This document shows, in pieces, positions 29,766 to 37,550 of a stretch of DNA of 48,517 nucleotides. The stretch comes from an uncultured Flavobacteriaceae bacterium (GTDB lineage: Bacteria; Bacteroidota; Bacteroidia; Flavobacteriales; Flavobacteriaceae). Below the pieces are notes generated by a model, which saw only the letters and a list, made by a program, of their open reading frames with translations, made no database searches and was not told the origin of the DNA. The DNA lies in the NCBI GenBank assembly GCA_947495135.1, contig CANLXN010000014.1, forward strand, positions 1 to 48,517, in the 5' to 3' direction. The translations under genes were made by a program, and so were the position numbers. The number at the start of each line of letters is the position of its first letter. Positions within the stretch are counted from its first letter, which is position 1.

Positions 29766-31358
29766 TTAGTTCCCTGTATTGTTATGTACAGTAATGGTAG
29801 GGTAATTTCCTATTTCTACTGTAGGAATGTTAGCTCCGTATTTTCTATTCATTGCAACAATCGCAAGGTTGGCGATATAAGCATATCCTCTTGGAGTTGG
29901 GTGAACACCATCTAAGGAGAAAGCACCACCAGATACATACTCAGAAGTTAAAACACCTCCGCCATAAGCAATTCCAGTATTAGCAATTTCAGCTAGCTCT
30001 GCTCTTGCGTCTATAAGGATTAGATCGTTAGCATCGGCCAATTGAGAAATAACTAGATTATAGGCAGCGTTCGCCGCTTCTATACTAGACTGCTCTGTTG
30101 GGATTAATACGAACTGATCCTCTAATGGAAACGTAATTCCGTTTACAGAAAGTTGTCCTGCTGTTTCAGCTGGTACTCCAAAAGAAACTAACTCATCAAA
30201 TCTTTCCTGATTTAATTGTCCAATTATGCTAGAACTTGGTAATACTAACAAGTCACTTTCAGTAGCCTTTCTAGACTGTCCAAACTGCTGACCAAAAATA
30301 GTTGCAGTGGCAGCGTCCAAGCCACCTCCAATAAGCACTTGAGTTAACTCGGCAGATAAGTCTACAAGAGACTCATCTTTTATAATAACTGCACTTTGAA
30401 AAGTGCTATTAAATGTAATCGCTCGTTGAGGTTGCCCCAAAAATGCGAATGCCTGATTTAACGGCGCAAAAGTTGCATTTAAGACTGGTACTTGTGCAGC
30501 AAAGTCTTCGTTAGTTCTTGCGTCTAATGCATTGTAAGGTACTGTTGTAAAATAAGGTATAGAAGTTACATCCGGTAAATTAAAAACTATTCCTTCGGCT
30601 CCACCAGCCATTAACGCCTCTAATTGTCCAGCATAAGCGCCTGCAAATACGTTAGGATCTGTAATATCATTTGGTCCATAAGTTGTAGGATCAAAATTTC
30701 CAGTTTGATCTACACCTAATCCACCAGAAGTAGCGAACGATAAGATATCGTTGTTACCAATCCAAAGACTAAAGAAACTAGGATTCGCAGAAGCAGCATC
30801 GCCAACAACGGTAGAAGTCCCACTAGAAGCAAAACGCGCGTAGTATGGGTTAGCGGCGCCTACTGGCACACCCGCAACATTACCATATCCCGGTGCAGAT
30901 AGATGGAAACTTTTAGCCCCAGGAACACCCATGTTATTGAATGGCCCTGTTAAACCAGATGTAATATCAGTAGAAGGCTCACCTTCTAAAGTTACAGGTC
31001 CAGGACTTCCACTTGCACCAACTGCAAGCACTAACCTATTATCTGTAATTTGATTCCCACTCAATAACAATCCTCCTAGATCATCATTCATTAAGGGTTG
31101 TGTAAATTCGGTAGTAACGCCTGCCAAAGCAAACTGCCCTGCCATGATGTTTGGATACGAGTTCTCCTGTCCAGAAATGTACAACGCTCCATCTGCAAAA
31201 CCAGCAGTAAGCGAATTTCCAAGAGCAACGTAATTAGAAAGATCTGCACTTCCTGTGTCGTAAAAACCAGCATCAGTTACTGTGTTTTCAAATTCTGGCT
31301 CACAACTCGCAAAACCTGCGATTGCTGCCAATGCTATATATTTAAATGTGTTTTTCAT
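29766..31358 (-). CDS. SGNH-fold lipoprotein (esterase/lipase-like)
   Basis: 530 residues from the ATG at 31358 (an in-frame TTG lies two codons upstream). Lipobox Cys19 (GFASC) follows the signal peptide. SGNH blocks are present in order: block I reads ALGNSLTAGFADGA (residues 45-58, where most relatives have GDSL), block III reads LWIGNND, and block V is DGVHPTPRGYAYIAN, giving Ser49 and the Asp-His pair. A large insertion-rich middle makes it longer than simple GDSL esterases. It is probably an exported ester hydrolase of unknown substrate. It lies 17 bases after the porin gene stop and is probably co-transcribed with it. Confidence 0.85.
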   Translation of the reverse strand: MKNTFKYIALAAIAGFASCEPEFENTVTDAGFYDTGSADLSNYVALGNSLTAGFADGALYISGQENSYPNIMAGQFALAGVTTEFTQPLMNDDLGGLLLSGNQITDNRLVLAVGASGSPGPVTLEGEPSTDITSGLTGPFNNMGVPGAKSFHLSAPGYGNVAGVPVGAANPYYARFASSGTSTVVGDAASANPSFFSLWIGNNDILSFATSGGLGVDQTGNFDPTTYGPNDITDPNVFAGAYAGQLEALMAGGAEGIVFNLPDVTSIPYFTTVPYNALDARTNEDFAAQVPVLNATFAPLNQAFAFLGQPQRAITFNSTFQSAVIIKDESLVDLSAELTQVLIGGGLDAATATIFGQQFGQSRKATESDLLVLPSSSIIGQLNQERFDELVSFGVPAETAGQLSVNGITFPLEDQFVLIPTEQSSIEAANAAYNLVISQLADANDLILIDARAELAEIANTGIAYGGGVLTSEYVSGGAFSLDGVHPTPRGYAYIANLAIVAMNRKYGANIPTVEIGNYPTITVHNNTGN

Positions 31359-31375
31359 GTTCAATTTTTTTCAGA

Positions 31376-32626
31376 TTACATTTTGTAGGTAACTCCTAAA
31401 CCAGGAACAAAAGCACTACTCTTATATTTTCCAGAGAAAGGCGCTGCCACCCCATTCTCAAAATACGCGTCGTAAGAAGCATCGACTTCCTTAAAGTGTA
31501 AGTAAAGGAAAGATGCATCAATCTGGAAACGATCACTTAAGTTAACCGTAAGTCCACCTGTGTATCCGTTACTGTCGTTACGAGGTGTCTCAGGCGCAAA
31601 AAATCCACCTTGCACAGGAGATTCATCAAAATAATATCCTGCTCTAAGCGTAAACATCTTAGTCGCTTTATACTCTAAACCAAAACGCACTGTTGACGCA
31701 TTCTTATAATTACGAGCATTAAACGAATCTGTCAAATTTGGATTTTCAAAATCAATATCTAAAGACTCGTACACATCCCAGAAAGCTCTGTTATAATCGA
31801 ATGCAGCCGTCCATTTCTTACAGAATTTATAAGATACTCCAACAGTCATTTCTGCTGGCAAAGGAAGGCTAGCCGACGCCTTTGTATCTACGAAAGGCGT
31901 TAGAGGAGAATTTGGAATGTTCTCAAATGTTGCATCTGCCTCATCTGCATTCAAGATAATTTCAGAACGATAGTTTGCTCCAATGGTTAAATTTTCAGAA
32001 GGACGAACCATAACACCTGCTGTCCAACCCCAGTTGGTCACTCCAGTTGCATCAATTGTTACTTCACTTCTGTTTCCTTCAAGGTCTGTCAACGTTCTTG
32101 ATAAGTTACGGTTAAAGTTTACATTACCCGTTACATAAATAGGTCCACCACCTACACTAAGCACATCGCTTATTTTAAAAGACACGGTAGGTTGGATAAA
32201 GATGGCCGCTAATTCGATATTATTTACCAAATGTGATCCTGCCCAATCATCTTCATAGGCAACTGAACTTCCATAAGGGGTGTAAACACCTAGACCCACA
32301 GCCATCCAATCTGTAACCTGATAAGATCCGTAAAGATAAAATGGCGTTCCAGTTGGACTGTCGGTTTGTGCAAATGCTCCAGTTGTTTCGTTTTGATACA
32401 CCACATCAGAGAATACACCAAATGCACCTCCAGAAACGTTTAGTTTGTCTTCGAGAAAAACCAAACCAGCTGGGTTAAAAAATACAAGTTCGCTGCTATC
32501 TATCAATGCAACTCCGGTATGCCCCATCGCCAAGGACTTATGCCCTTGAAGACTTACACGATAACCTCCGGCATACATCATAGCAGATGCAAGCATGCAT
32601 ACAGCAAGAAGGACTAATTTCTTCAT
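31376..32626 (-). CDS. OmpP1/FadL-family outer-membrane transporter
   Basis: 416 residues. Signal peptide (MKKLVLLAVCMLASAMMYAG), then a plug-like N-terminus GYRVSLQGHKSLAMGHTGVA, the FadL-family signature, and a beta-barrel of many amphipathic strands ending in GLGVTYKM. The family moves long-chain fatty acids and other hydrophobic compounds across the outer membrane. Downstream is an SGNH lipoprotein, so release and uptake of acyl chains could be linked. That link is inference. Confidence 0.9.
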   Translation of the reverse strand: MKKLVLLAVCMLASAMMYAGGYRVSLQGHKSLAMGHTGVALIDSSELVFFNPAGLVFLEDKLNVSGGAFGVFSDVVYQNETTGAFAQTDSPTGTPFYLYGSYQVTDWMAVGLGVYTPYGSSVAYEDDWAGSHLVNNIELAAIFIQPTVSFKISDVLSVGGGPIYVTGNVNFNRNLSRTLTDLEGNRSEVTIDATGVTNWGWTAGVMVRPSENLTIGANYRSEIILNADEADATFENIPNSPLTPFVDTKASASLPLPAEMTVGVSYKFCKKWTAAFDYNRAFWDVYESLDIDFENPNLTDSFNARNYKNASTVRFGLEYKATKMFTLRAGYYFDESPVQGGFFAPETPRNDSNGYTGGLTVNLSDRFQIDASFLYLHFKEVDASYDAYFENGVAAPFSGKYKSSAFVPGLGVTYKM

Positions 32627-32737
32627 AATAGTTAAGTTAAATTTAATTAAGTGTTTAAGTAATTTGAGACATTAGATATACAAACTAGCCAATTTATTAT
32701 GCATACATAATAGTTCCCTTTTGCAATGTTATAAAAA

Positions 32738-33517
32738 TTATACCTCATTTAACAAGAAATTGGCAATAATTTCGAGAAATTTTGAAGGATTCTCAGCATG
32801 TAGCCAATGTCCGACATTTCCTACGGTTGCAATTTCTGAGTTCTGAAAATGTTTTTTTATCGAAATTTCGTCCAGATCGTCGACATATCCAGAGCGACCT
32901 CCTCTTACAAACAAAGTGGGTCCGTGGTAGGATGCATTGCTTGTTAATGCCCTACCAACTTCGGTAATATTCTTTGCTAAAACTGGTAAATTTATGCGTA
33001 AACCTAATACTCCTTTTTCCACCCAATAGAGATTTTTAAGCAAAAACTGTCTTGTTCCCATGTCTCTGATATAGGTTCCTAAATAGGTATCGGCTTCCCC
33101 TCTGGTTTTTATTTCTGAAAAATTCAACCCCGAAAGCGCTTTCAATATATCTTGATGATGCTGCGGATACGATTTTGGTGCAATATCAGCAACAATAAGG
33201 CATTTCACTAAATCATTGTAACGAACCGCAAACTCCATAGCCGTTTTTCCTCCCATGGAATGACCTAGCAACACCATATTATTTAGTTGATGATGATCGC
33301 AATAGGTTTTAAGATCATCCGCCATTAGATCGTAGTTAAAATTTTCACTGTGAAAACTTCGTCCATGGTTGCGTTGATCTACGAGGTGTACTTCATATCC
33401 AAGTTCAGCAAATTTCTTTCCTAGGGTCTTCCAGTTATCACTCATTCCTAAGAAACCATGAAGCACTATAAAAGGAGTTCCTTCACCTATAATCTGAGAA
33501 TGTAAAATTGAATCCAT
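32738..33517 (-). CDS. Alpha/beta-hydrolase (YbfF-like)
   Basis: 259 residues. Oxyanion region HGFLGMSDNW (about 20-29), DQRNHGRS, nucleophile elbow GHSMGGK (Ser about 96), and the catalytic His in VGHWLHAENP near the C-terminus; the acid is likely the Asp in VRGGRSGYVDD. It is a soluble esterase-like hydrolase (often called YbfF in E. coli) whose substrate is not known. It shares a 31-base gap with pdxJ, on the same strand. Confidence 0.92.
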   Translation of the reverse strand: MDSILHSQIIGEGTPFIVLHGFLGMSDNWKTLGKKFAELGYEVHLVDQRNHGRSFHSENFNYDLMADDLKTYCDHHQLNNMVLLGHSMGGKTAMEFAVRYNDLVKCLIVADIAPKSYPQHHQDILKALSGLNFSEIKTRGEADTYLGTYIRDMGTRQFLLKNLYWVEKGVLGLRINLPVLAKNITEVGRALTSNASYHGPTLFVRGGRSGYVDDLDEISIKKHFQNSEIATVGNVGHWLHAENPSKFLEIIANFLLNEV

Positions 33518-33548
33518 ATAATTGAGTGGGTTGAATAATTGAAATCCG

Positions 33549-34262
33549 TTAAGTCAGTTTCTGAAGATATTCTTTTACCACATGCTCCAAGCCGTGGTAA
33601 AGAGATTCACAAACAAGTGCATGACCAATAGAGACTTCCAATAAATGCGGGATATTCTCGTTAAAAAATTGAATATTATCTAACGAAAGGTCATGACCAG
33701 CATTAATACCTAAGCCTAATTTGTGTGCCGTAACCGCACAATTTGCGTAGGGCTCAATTGCTTTTTCATTCCCCAAACTATATTGGTGCGCAAACTCTTC
33801 GGTATAAAGTTCAATTCTATCGGTTCCTGTTGCTGCAGCTCCTTCAATCATAGAAATTTCAGGATTTACAAAAATCGAAGTTCGGATTCCGTTGCGCTTA
33901 CATTCCGTAATAATTTCGTGTAAATAATCCTTATGCTTCACCGTATCCCACCCTGCATTGGAAGTAATTGCATCTACCGCATCTGGAACAAAAGTTACCT
34001 GAGTTGGCTTAATCTCTAGCACCATATCTAGAAATTGATCTATGGGATTGCCTTCAATATTATATTCGGTAGTAACCACCGGTTTAAGATCGTATGCATC
34101 CCGATATCGAATATGTCTTTCGTCCGGTCTAGGATGAATAGTTATTCCCTGTGCTCCAAATTCCTGAATATCTTTAGCAACTTGAAGTAGGTTAGGCATA
34201 TTTCCGCCTCTAGCATTTCGTAAAGTTGCTATTTTATTGATATTTACGCTTAACTTTGTCAT
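33549..34262 (-). CDS. pdxJ: Pyridoxine 5'-phosphate synthase PdxJ
   Basis: 237 residues, full length. N-terminal SVNINKIATLRNARGG, substrate-binding HPRPDERHIR (about 42-51), TFVPDAVDAITS and C-terminal GINAGHDLS and EVSIGHALV are diagnostic. It condenses 1-deoxyxylulose 5-phosphate with 3-amino-2-oxopropyl phosphate to make pyridoxine 5'-phosphate (vitamin B6). It starts with ATG at 34262 and is divergent from the CBS gene across about 210 bases. Confidence 0.97.
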   Translation of the reverse strand: MTKLSVNINKIATLRNARGGNMPNLLQVAKDIQEFGAQGITIHPRPDERHIRYRDAYDLKPVVTTEYNIEGNPIDQFLDMVLEIKPTQVTFVPDAVDAITSNAGWDTVKHKDYLHEIITECKRNGIRTSIFVNPEISMIEGAAATGTDRIELYTEEFAHQYSLGNEKAIEPYANCAVTAHKLGLGINAGHDLSLDNIQFFNENIPHLLEVSIGHALVCESLYHGLEHVVKEYLQKLT

Positions 34263-34473
34263 GGACTCTATTTAATGACACAAAAATACAAAGTAGTACG
34301 AGGCTTTTGCATCTTTATTTTGAGTAATTTGCGCGAAGGCCATAAAGTCTGAATGGATTCTTTTAAAGAATTGATTAAAAAAATTAACTTACTAATGAAA
34401 AACGGAAGTTGTCAGCTTATCTAACAACTTTCATTCGTTGAAAATTTCAGAATAAACCTAAAAACAATATTCA

Positions 34474-35130
34474 TTGAACGCCCAAAACTACATCATTAAC
34501 GACATCAAGCCCTTTGACATAGCCACACCTATCAAAGAGGTTCAAACCACTTTTAATCAACTTACCTATTCGCATATTCCAGTTGTTAAAGCAAATGGAT
34601 ATGAGGGCTGCATATCCGACAACGACGCGCATTGTTTTGAAAGTGATAAATCGCTAACCGACTATCAATACGCTCTGGAACCATTTTTTGTTCGAAAAGA
34701 GACAAACTGGCTTGATATATTGGAAGCGTTTGCATTACATTCGAGTAACATTATGCCTGTATTAGGAGAGAATAATGAATATTTGGGCTATTACGAGTTA
34801 AACGATATAATGGCCTTGTTTAATGACACTCCCTTCTTAAACGAAGCTGGTGGAATTATTGTAGTTGAAAAAGGTAATCAGGACTATTCTTTTTCTGAAA
34901 TTTGCCAAATTGTAGAATCCAATGATGGAAAAATATTGGGTGTATTCATTTCAAAAATTGAAAACGATCTTACACAAGCTACTATAAAAATTGGTCACAC
35001 TGGAATGAATGCCATTGTACAGACCTTCCGCAGGTATAGTTATAACGTGGTCTCTCAACACGAAGAAGATAAAATGCTCGAAGATTTGAAAGAGCGTAGT
35101 GACTATTTGGATAAATACCTTAATATGTAA
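34474..35130 (+). CDS. Two-CBS-domain protein
   Basis: 218 residues, read from a TTG at 34474 because no ATG precedes the first strand. Two CBS motifs are visible: one at about 5-60 (IKEVQTTFNQLTYSHIPVVK) and one at about 65-120 (ILEAFALHSSNIMPVLGENNEYLGYY). The C-terminal third could be an ACT-like fold. CBS pairs bind adenosyl ligands and regulate partner proteins. It ends 3 bases before nadK, an arrangement suggesting that it may sense adenylates for NAD(P) metabolism. That is inference. Confidence 0.85.
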   Translation: MNAQNYIINDIKPFDIATPIKEVQTTFNQLTYSHIPVVKANGYEGCISDNDAHCFESDKSLTDYQYALEPFFVRKETNWLDILEAFALHSSNIMPVLGENNEYLGYYELNDIMALFNDTPFLNEAGGIIVVEKGNQDYSFSEICQIVESNDGKILGVFISKIENDLTQATIKIGHTGMNAIVQTFRRYSYNVVSQHEEDKMLEDLKERSDYLDKYLNM

Positions 35131-35133
35131 GTC

Positions 35134-36018
35134 ATGAAAATTGGTATTTACGGTCAGTTTTATCATCAAAACTCTGAAAAGTATACACAACTTATTTTAG
35201 AGGCGCTTCAAAACTATGATGCGGAAGTGCTTATTGAAGAAAATTTTCTTCGGATTTTAAAGGAACGTGAAGGAATTTCAGACAATGTATCCAAAATGGG
35301 TACTTTTAAGAACTTAGATCCTTCTTACGATTTGTTCTTTAGTATTGGCGGAGATGGAACCATCCTTAAATCGGTCACCTTTGTGCGAGACCTGGGCATC
35401 CCTATCGTTGGCATCAATTCGGGCCGCCTCGGATTTTTAGCGACAATTCAAAAAGAAAACGTAACCGAAAGCATTCACAATATATTTAAGGGCAACTACA
35501 CCATCTCCCAACGAAGCTTATTAAGCATAGAAACAGAACCGAGTAATCCACAGCTGGAGCCTCTGAACTTCGCGCTAAATGAAATTGCCGTTAATAGGAA
35601 GAACACCACTTCTATGATAAAGGTGGATACTTTTGTAAATGAAGAATATCTCAATTCGTACTGGAGTGATGGACTTATTATCGCTACTCCAACAGGATCC
35701 ACTGGCTACTCATTGAGTTGTGGCGGCCCTGTAATTGATCCAGGCACCGATAGCTTGGTTATAACTCCAATTGCTCCCCATAACTTAAACGCCCGCCCAT
35801 TTGTAATTCCAGATAACTGCACCATAAGCCTAAAAGTTTCAGGAAGAGAAGAAAGCTTTCTTGTTTCTCTTGATTCTCGTATTGCCACCTTGAAAAACGA
35901 AACTATCATTAAATTAAAAAAATCCCCTTTCACCATAAAACTAGTTCAACTGCATGAAGATAGCTTTGTGAAGACACTTAGAGAAAAACTTCTATGGGGA
36001 GAAGACAAACGGAATTAA
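35134..36018 (+). CDS. nadK: NAD kinase
   Basis: 294 residues. SIGGDGTILK (about 70-79) is the GGDGT kinase motif, NEIAVNR binds NAD, and TPTGSTGYSLSCGGP is the conserved substrate-binding stretch. It phosphorylates NAD to NADP with ATP or polyphosphate in the cytoplasm. It is co-transcribed with the CBS gene (3 bases between) and precedes the envelope operon, which has its own promoter. Confidence 0.97.
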   Translation: MKIGIYGQFYHQNSEKYTQLILEALQNYDAEVLIEENFLRILKEREGISDNVSKMGTFKNLDPSYDLFFSIGGDGTILKSVTFVRDLGIPIVGINSGRLGFLATIQKENVTESIHNIFKGNYTISQRSLLSIETEPSNPQLEPLNFALNEIAVNRKNTTSMIKVDTFVNEEYLNSYWSDGLIIATPTGSTGYSLSCGGPVIDPGTDSLVITPIAPHNLNARPFVIPDNCTISLKVSGREESFLVSLDSRIATLKNETIIKLKKSPFTIKLVQLHEDSFVKTLREKLLWGEDKRN

Positions 36019-36072
36019 ACAATAAAATCATTTAAAATTTGTTAATCAACAAAGACTATTTTGCTTTGGATA

Positions 36073-36101
36073 TTGCCAAGCAAAGTTTATTAGTATATTT
36101 G
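36073..36101 (+). promoter_or_regulatory. Promoter of the DUF6089-uppS-bamA operon
   Basis: TTG at 36073-36075, an 18-base spacer, and TATATTTG at 36094-36101. The start codon at 36119 implies a short leader of about 10 bases. Confidence 0.75.
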
Positions 36102-36118
36102 CAAACTTTTAAGTTAAT

Positions 36119-36811
36119 ATGAGGTATTTAGCAACCATAATTTTAATTTTATCAGCCGTTTTCAATGGGTATTCCCAAACCTATGAAATTGGAGGGTTTT
36201 TAGGCGGCACCAACTTCATAGGCGATGTTGGAAGAACTAACTACATTGCCCCAAACAGACCTGCACTTGGAGCTATTTTTAAATGGAATAGAAGCGCTAG
36301 GCACTCCTTTCGAGGATCTGTTATCTTCGGAAAGATTGCAGGTTTTGATAGTCAATCCACAGAAAACAGAAGAAAAGAGCGTGGATTTTCATTTGAAAAT
36401 AACATAACTGAGATATCGGCTGGTCTAGAATATACATTTTGGGAATTCAATATGTATAGTGGCAGACCTCAAACCACCCCTTATTTATATACAGGATTAA
36501 CGTACTTTTGGTACAACGCTCTTCGCAAAAGAGATGATGACCAAATTGTGGATTATGATGGGGTAGGATCTGTCGCAATTCCAATGGTCGTAGGACTAAA
36601 GACAACTGTAGGAACGAAGCTGGTGCTTGGAATGGAAATTGGAGCCCGCTATACTTTTACAGATAATATCGACGGAAGTAATCCAACTGGAGGCCTTGCT
36701 GATGCAGAAAACATTAAATTTGGAAATACGAATAGTGATGATTGGTATGTTTTCACAGGAGTAACCCTATCGTTTACTTTTGGAAGACAGCCCTGTTACT
36801 GTAATTTTTAA
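36119..36811 (+). CDS. DUF6089 outer-membrane beta-barrel protein
   Basis: 230 residues. Signal peptide (MRYLATIILILSAVFNGYSQ), then YEIGGFLGGTNFIGDVG, the DUF6089 opening, and a series of amphipathic beta-strands with a terminal aromatic (TLSFTFGRQPCYCNF). It is likely a small outer-membrane barrel. The family lies beside uppS and bamA in many Bacteroidota, hinting at a role in outer-membrane assembly, which is not shown. Its stop overlaps the spacer to uppS by one base. Confidence 0.85.
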   Translation: MRYLATIILILSAVFNGYSQTYEIGGFLGGTNFIGDVGRTNYIAPNRPALGAIFKWNRSARHSFRGSVIFGKIAGFDSQSTENRRKERGFSFENNITEISAGLEYTFWEFNMYSGRPQTTPYLYTGLTYFWYNALRKRDDDQIVDYDGVGSVAIPMVVGLKTTVGTKLVLGMEIGARYTFTDNIDGSNPTGGLADAENIKFGNTNSDDWYVFTGVTLSFTFGRQPCYCNF

Positions 36812-36812
36812 A

Positions 36813-37550
36813 ATGACACTTGAAGACCAAATAGACAAAGAAAGGCTCCCCAGACACTTGGCCGTAATCATGGACGGTAATGGTAGATGGGCAAAGCAAA
36901 AAGGCCTTTTCAGATCCATGGGTCATGAAAACGGAACTAAAGCTGTTCGTGAAATAGTTGAAGCCTGTGCCAAACTTCCCATTCCCTATCTTACGCTCTA
37001 CGCATTTTCTACCGAGAACTGGAATCGTCCAAAGCTAGAAGTAGATACCCTCATGCGATTGCTTGTTTCCTCACTCAAAAAGGAAATCAAGACTTTAACA
37101 GATAACAATATAAAACTTAATGCGATTGGCAATTTGGACTCTCTTCCAAAAAAAGCGCATCGCGAGTTAATGGACGTAATAGAGCGCACAAAATCGAACT
37201 CGAGGATGACCCTAACGCTAGCCCTTAGTTACGGCTCTCGTGAGGAAATCACAAAAACTATTAAAGAGATTAGCCTTAAAGTTAAAAATAACCTAATTTC
37301 GCCGTCAAATATTGACGAATCGGTTATAAATAATCATCTTTACACGCGGGATTTACCAGATGTGGATTTATTAATTCGCACTAGTGGAGAAGAGCGAATC
37401 AGCAATTTTTTACTTTGGCAAATAGCCTACGCAGAATTATATTTTACCGAGACACTTTGGCCAGACTATAGAAAAGAGCATCTATATGAGGCCATTTTAA
37501 ATTATCAAAACAGAGAACGAAGATTTGGAAAGACGAGTGAACAACTTTAG
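36813..37550 (+). CDS. uppS: Undecaprenyl pyrophosphate synthase (UppS)
   Basis: 245 residues from the ATG at 36813; a longer frame from 36780 overlaps the preceding gene and was not used. MDGNGRWAKQKG (about 20-31) holds the catalytic Asp and Gly pair of cis-prenyltransferases, SFGSR-like ALSYGSREEI follows, and RTSGEERISNFLLWQIAYAE is the C-terminal signature. It makes C55 undecaprenyl diphosphate, the lipid carrier for peptidoglycan and O-antigen. The next gene overlaps it by 14 bases. Confidence 0.98.
   Translation: MTLEDQIDKERLPRHLAVIMDGNGRWAKQKGLFRSMGHENGTKAVREIVEACAKLPIPYLTLYAFSTENWNRPKLEVDTLMRLLVSSLKKEIKTLTDNNIKLNAIGNLDSLPKKAHRELMDVIERTKSNSRMTLTLALSYGSREEITKTIKEISLKVKNNLISPSNIDESVINNHLYTRDLPDVDLLIRTSGEERISNFLLWQIAYAELYFTETLWPDYRKEHLYEAILNYQNRERRFGKTSEQL

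Noticed and set aside
36780-36812. Longer uppS start overlapping DUF6089
   Set aside because: The ATG at 36813 directly after the DUF6089 stop gives the usual UppS N-terminus.
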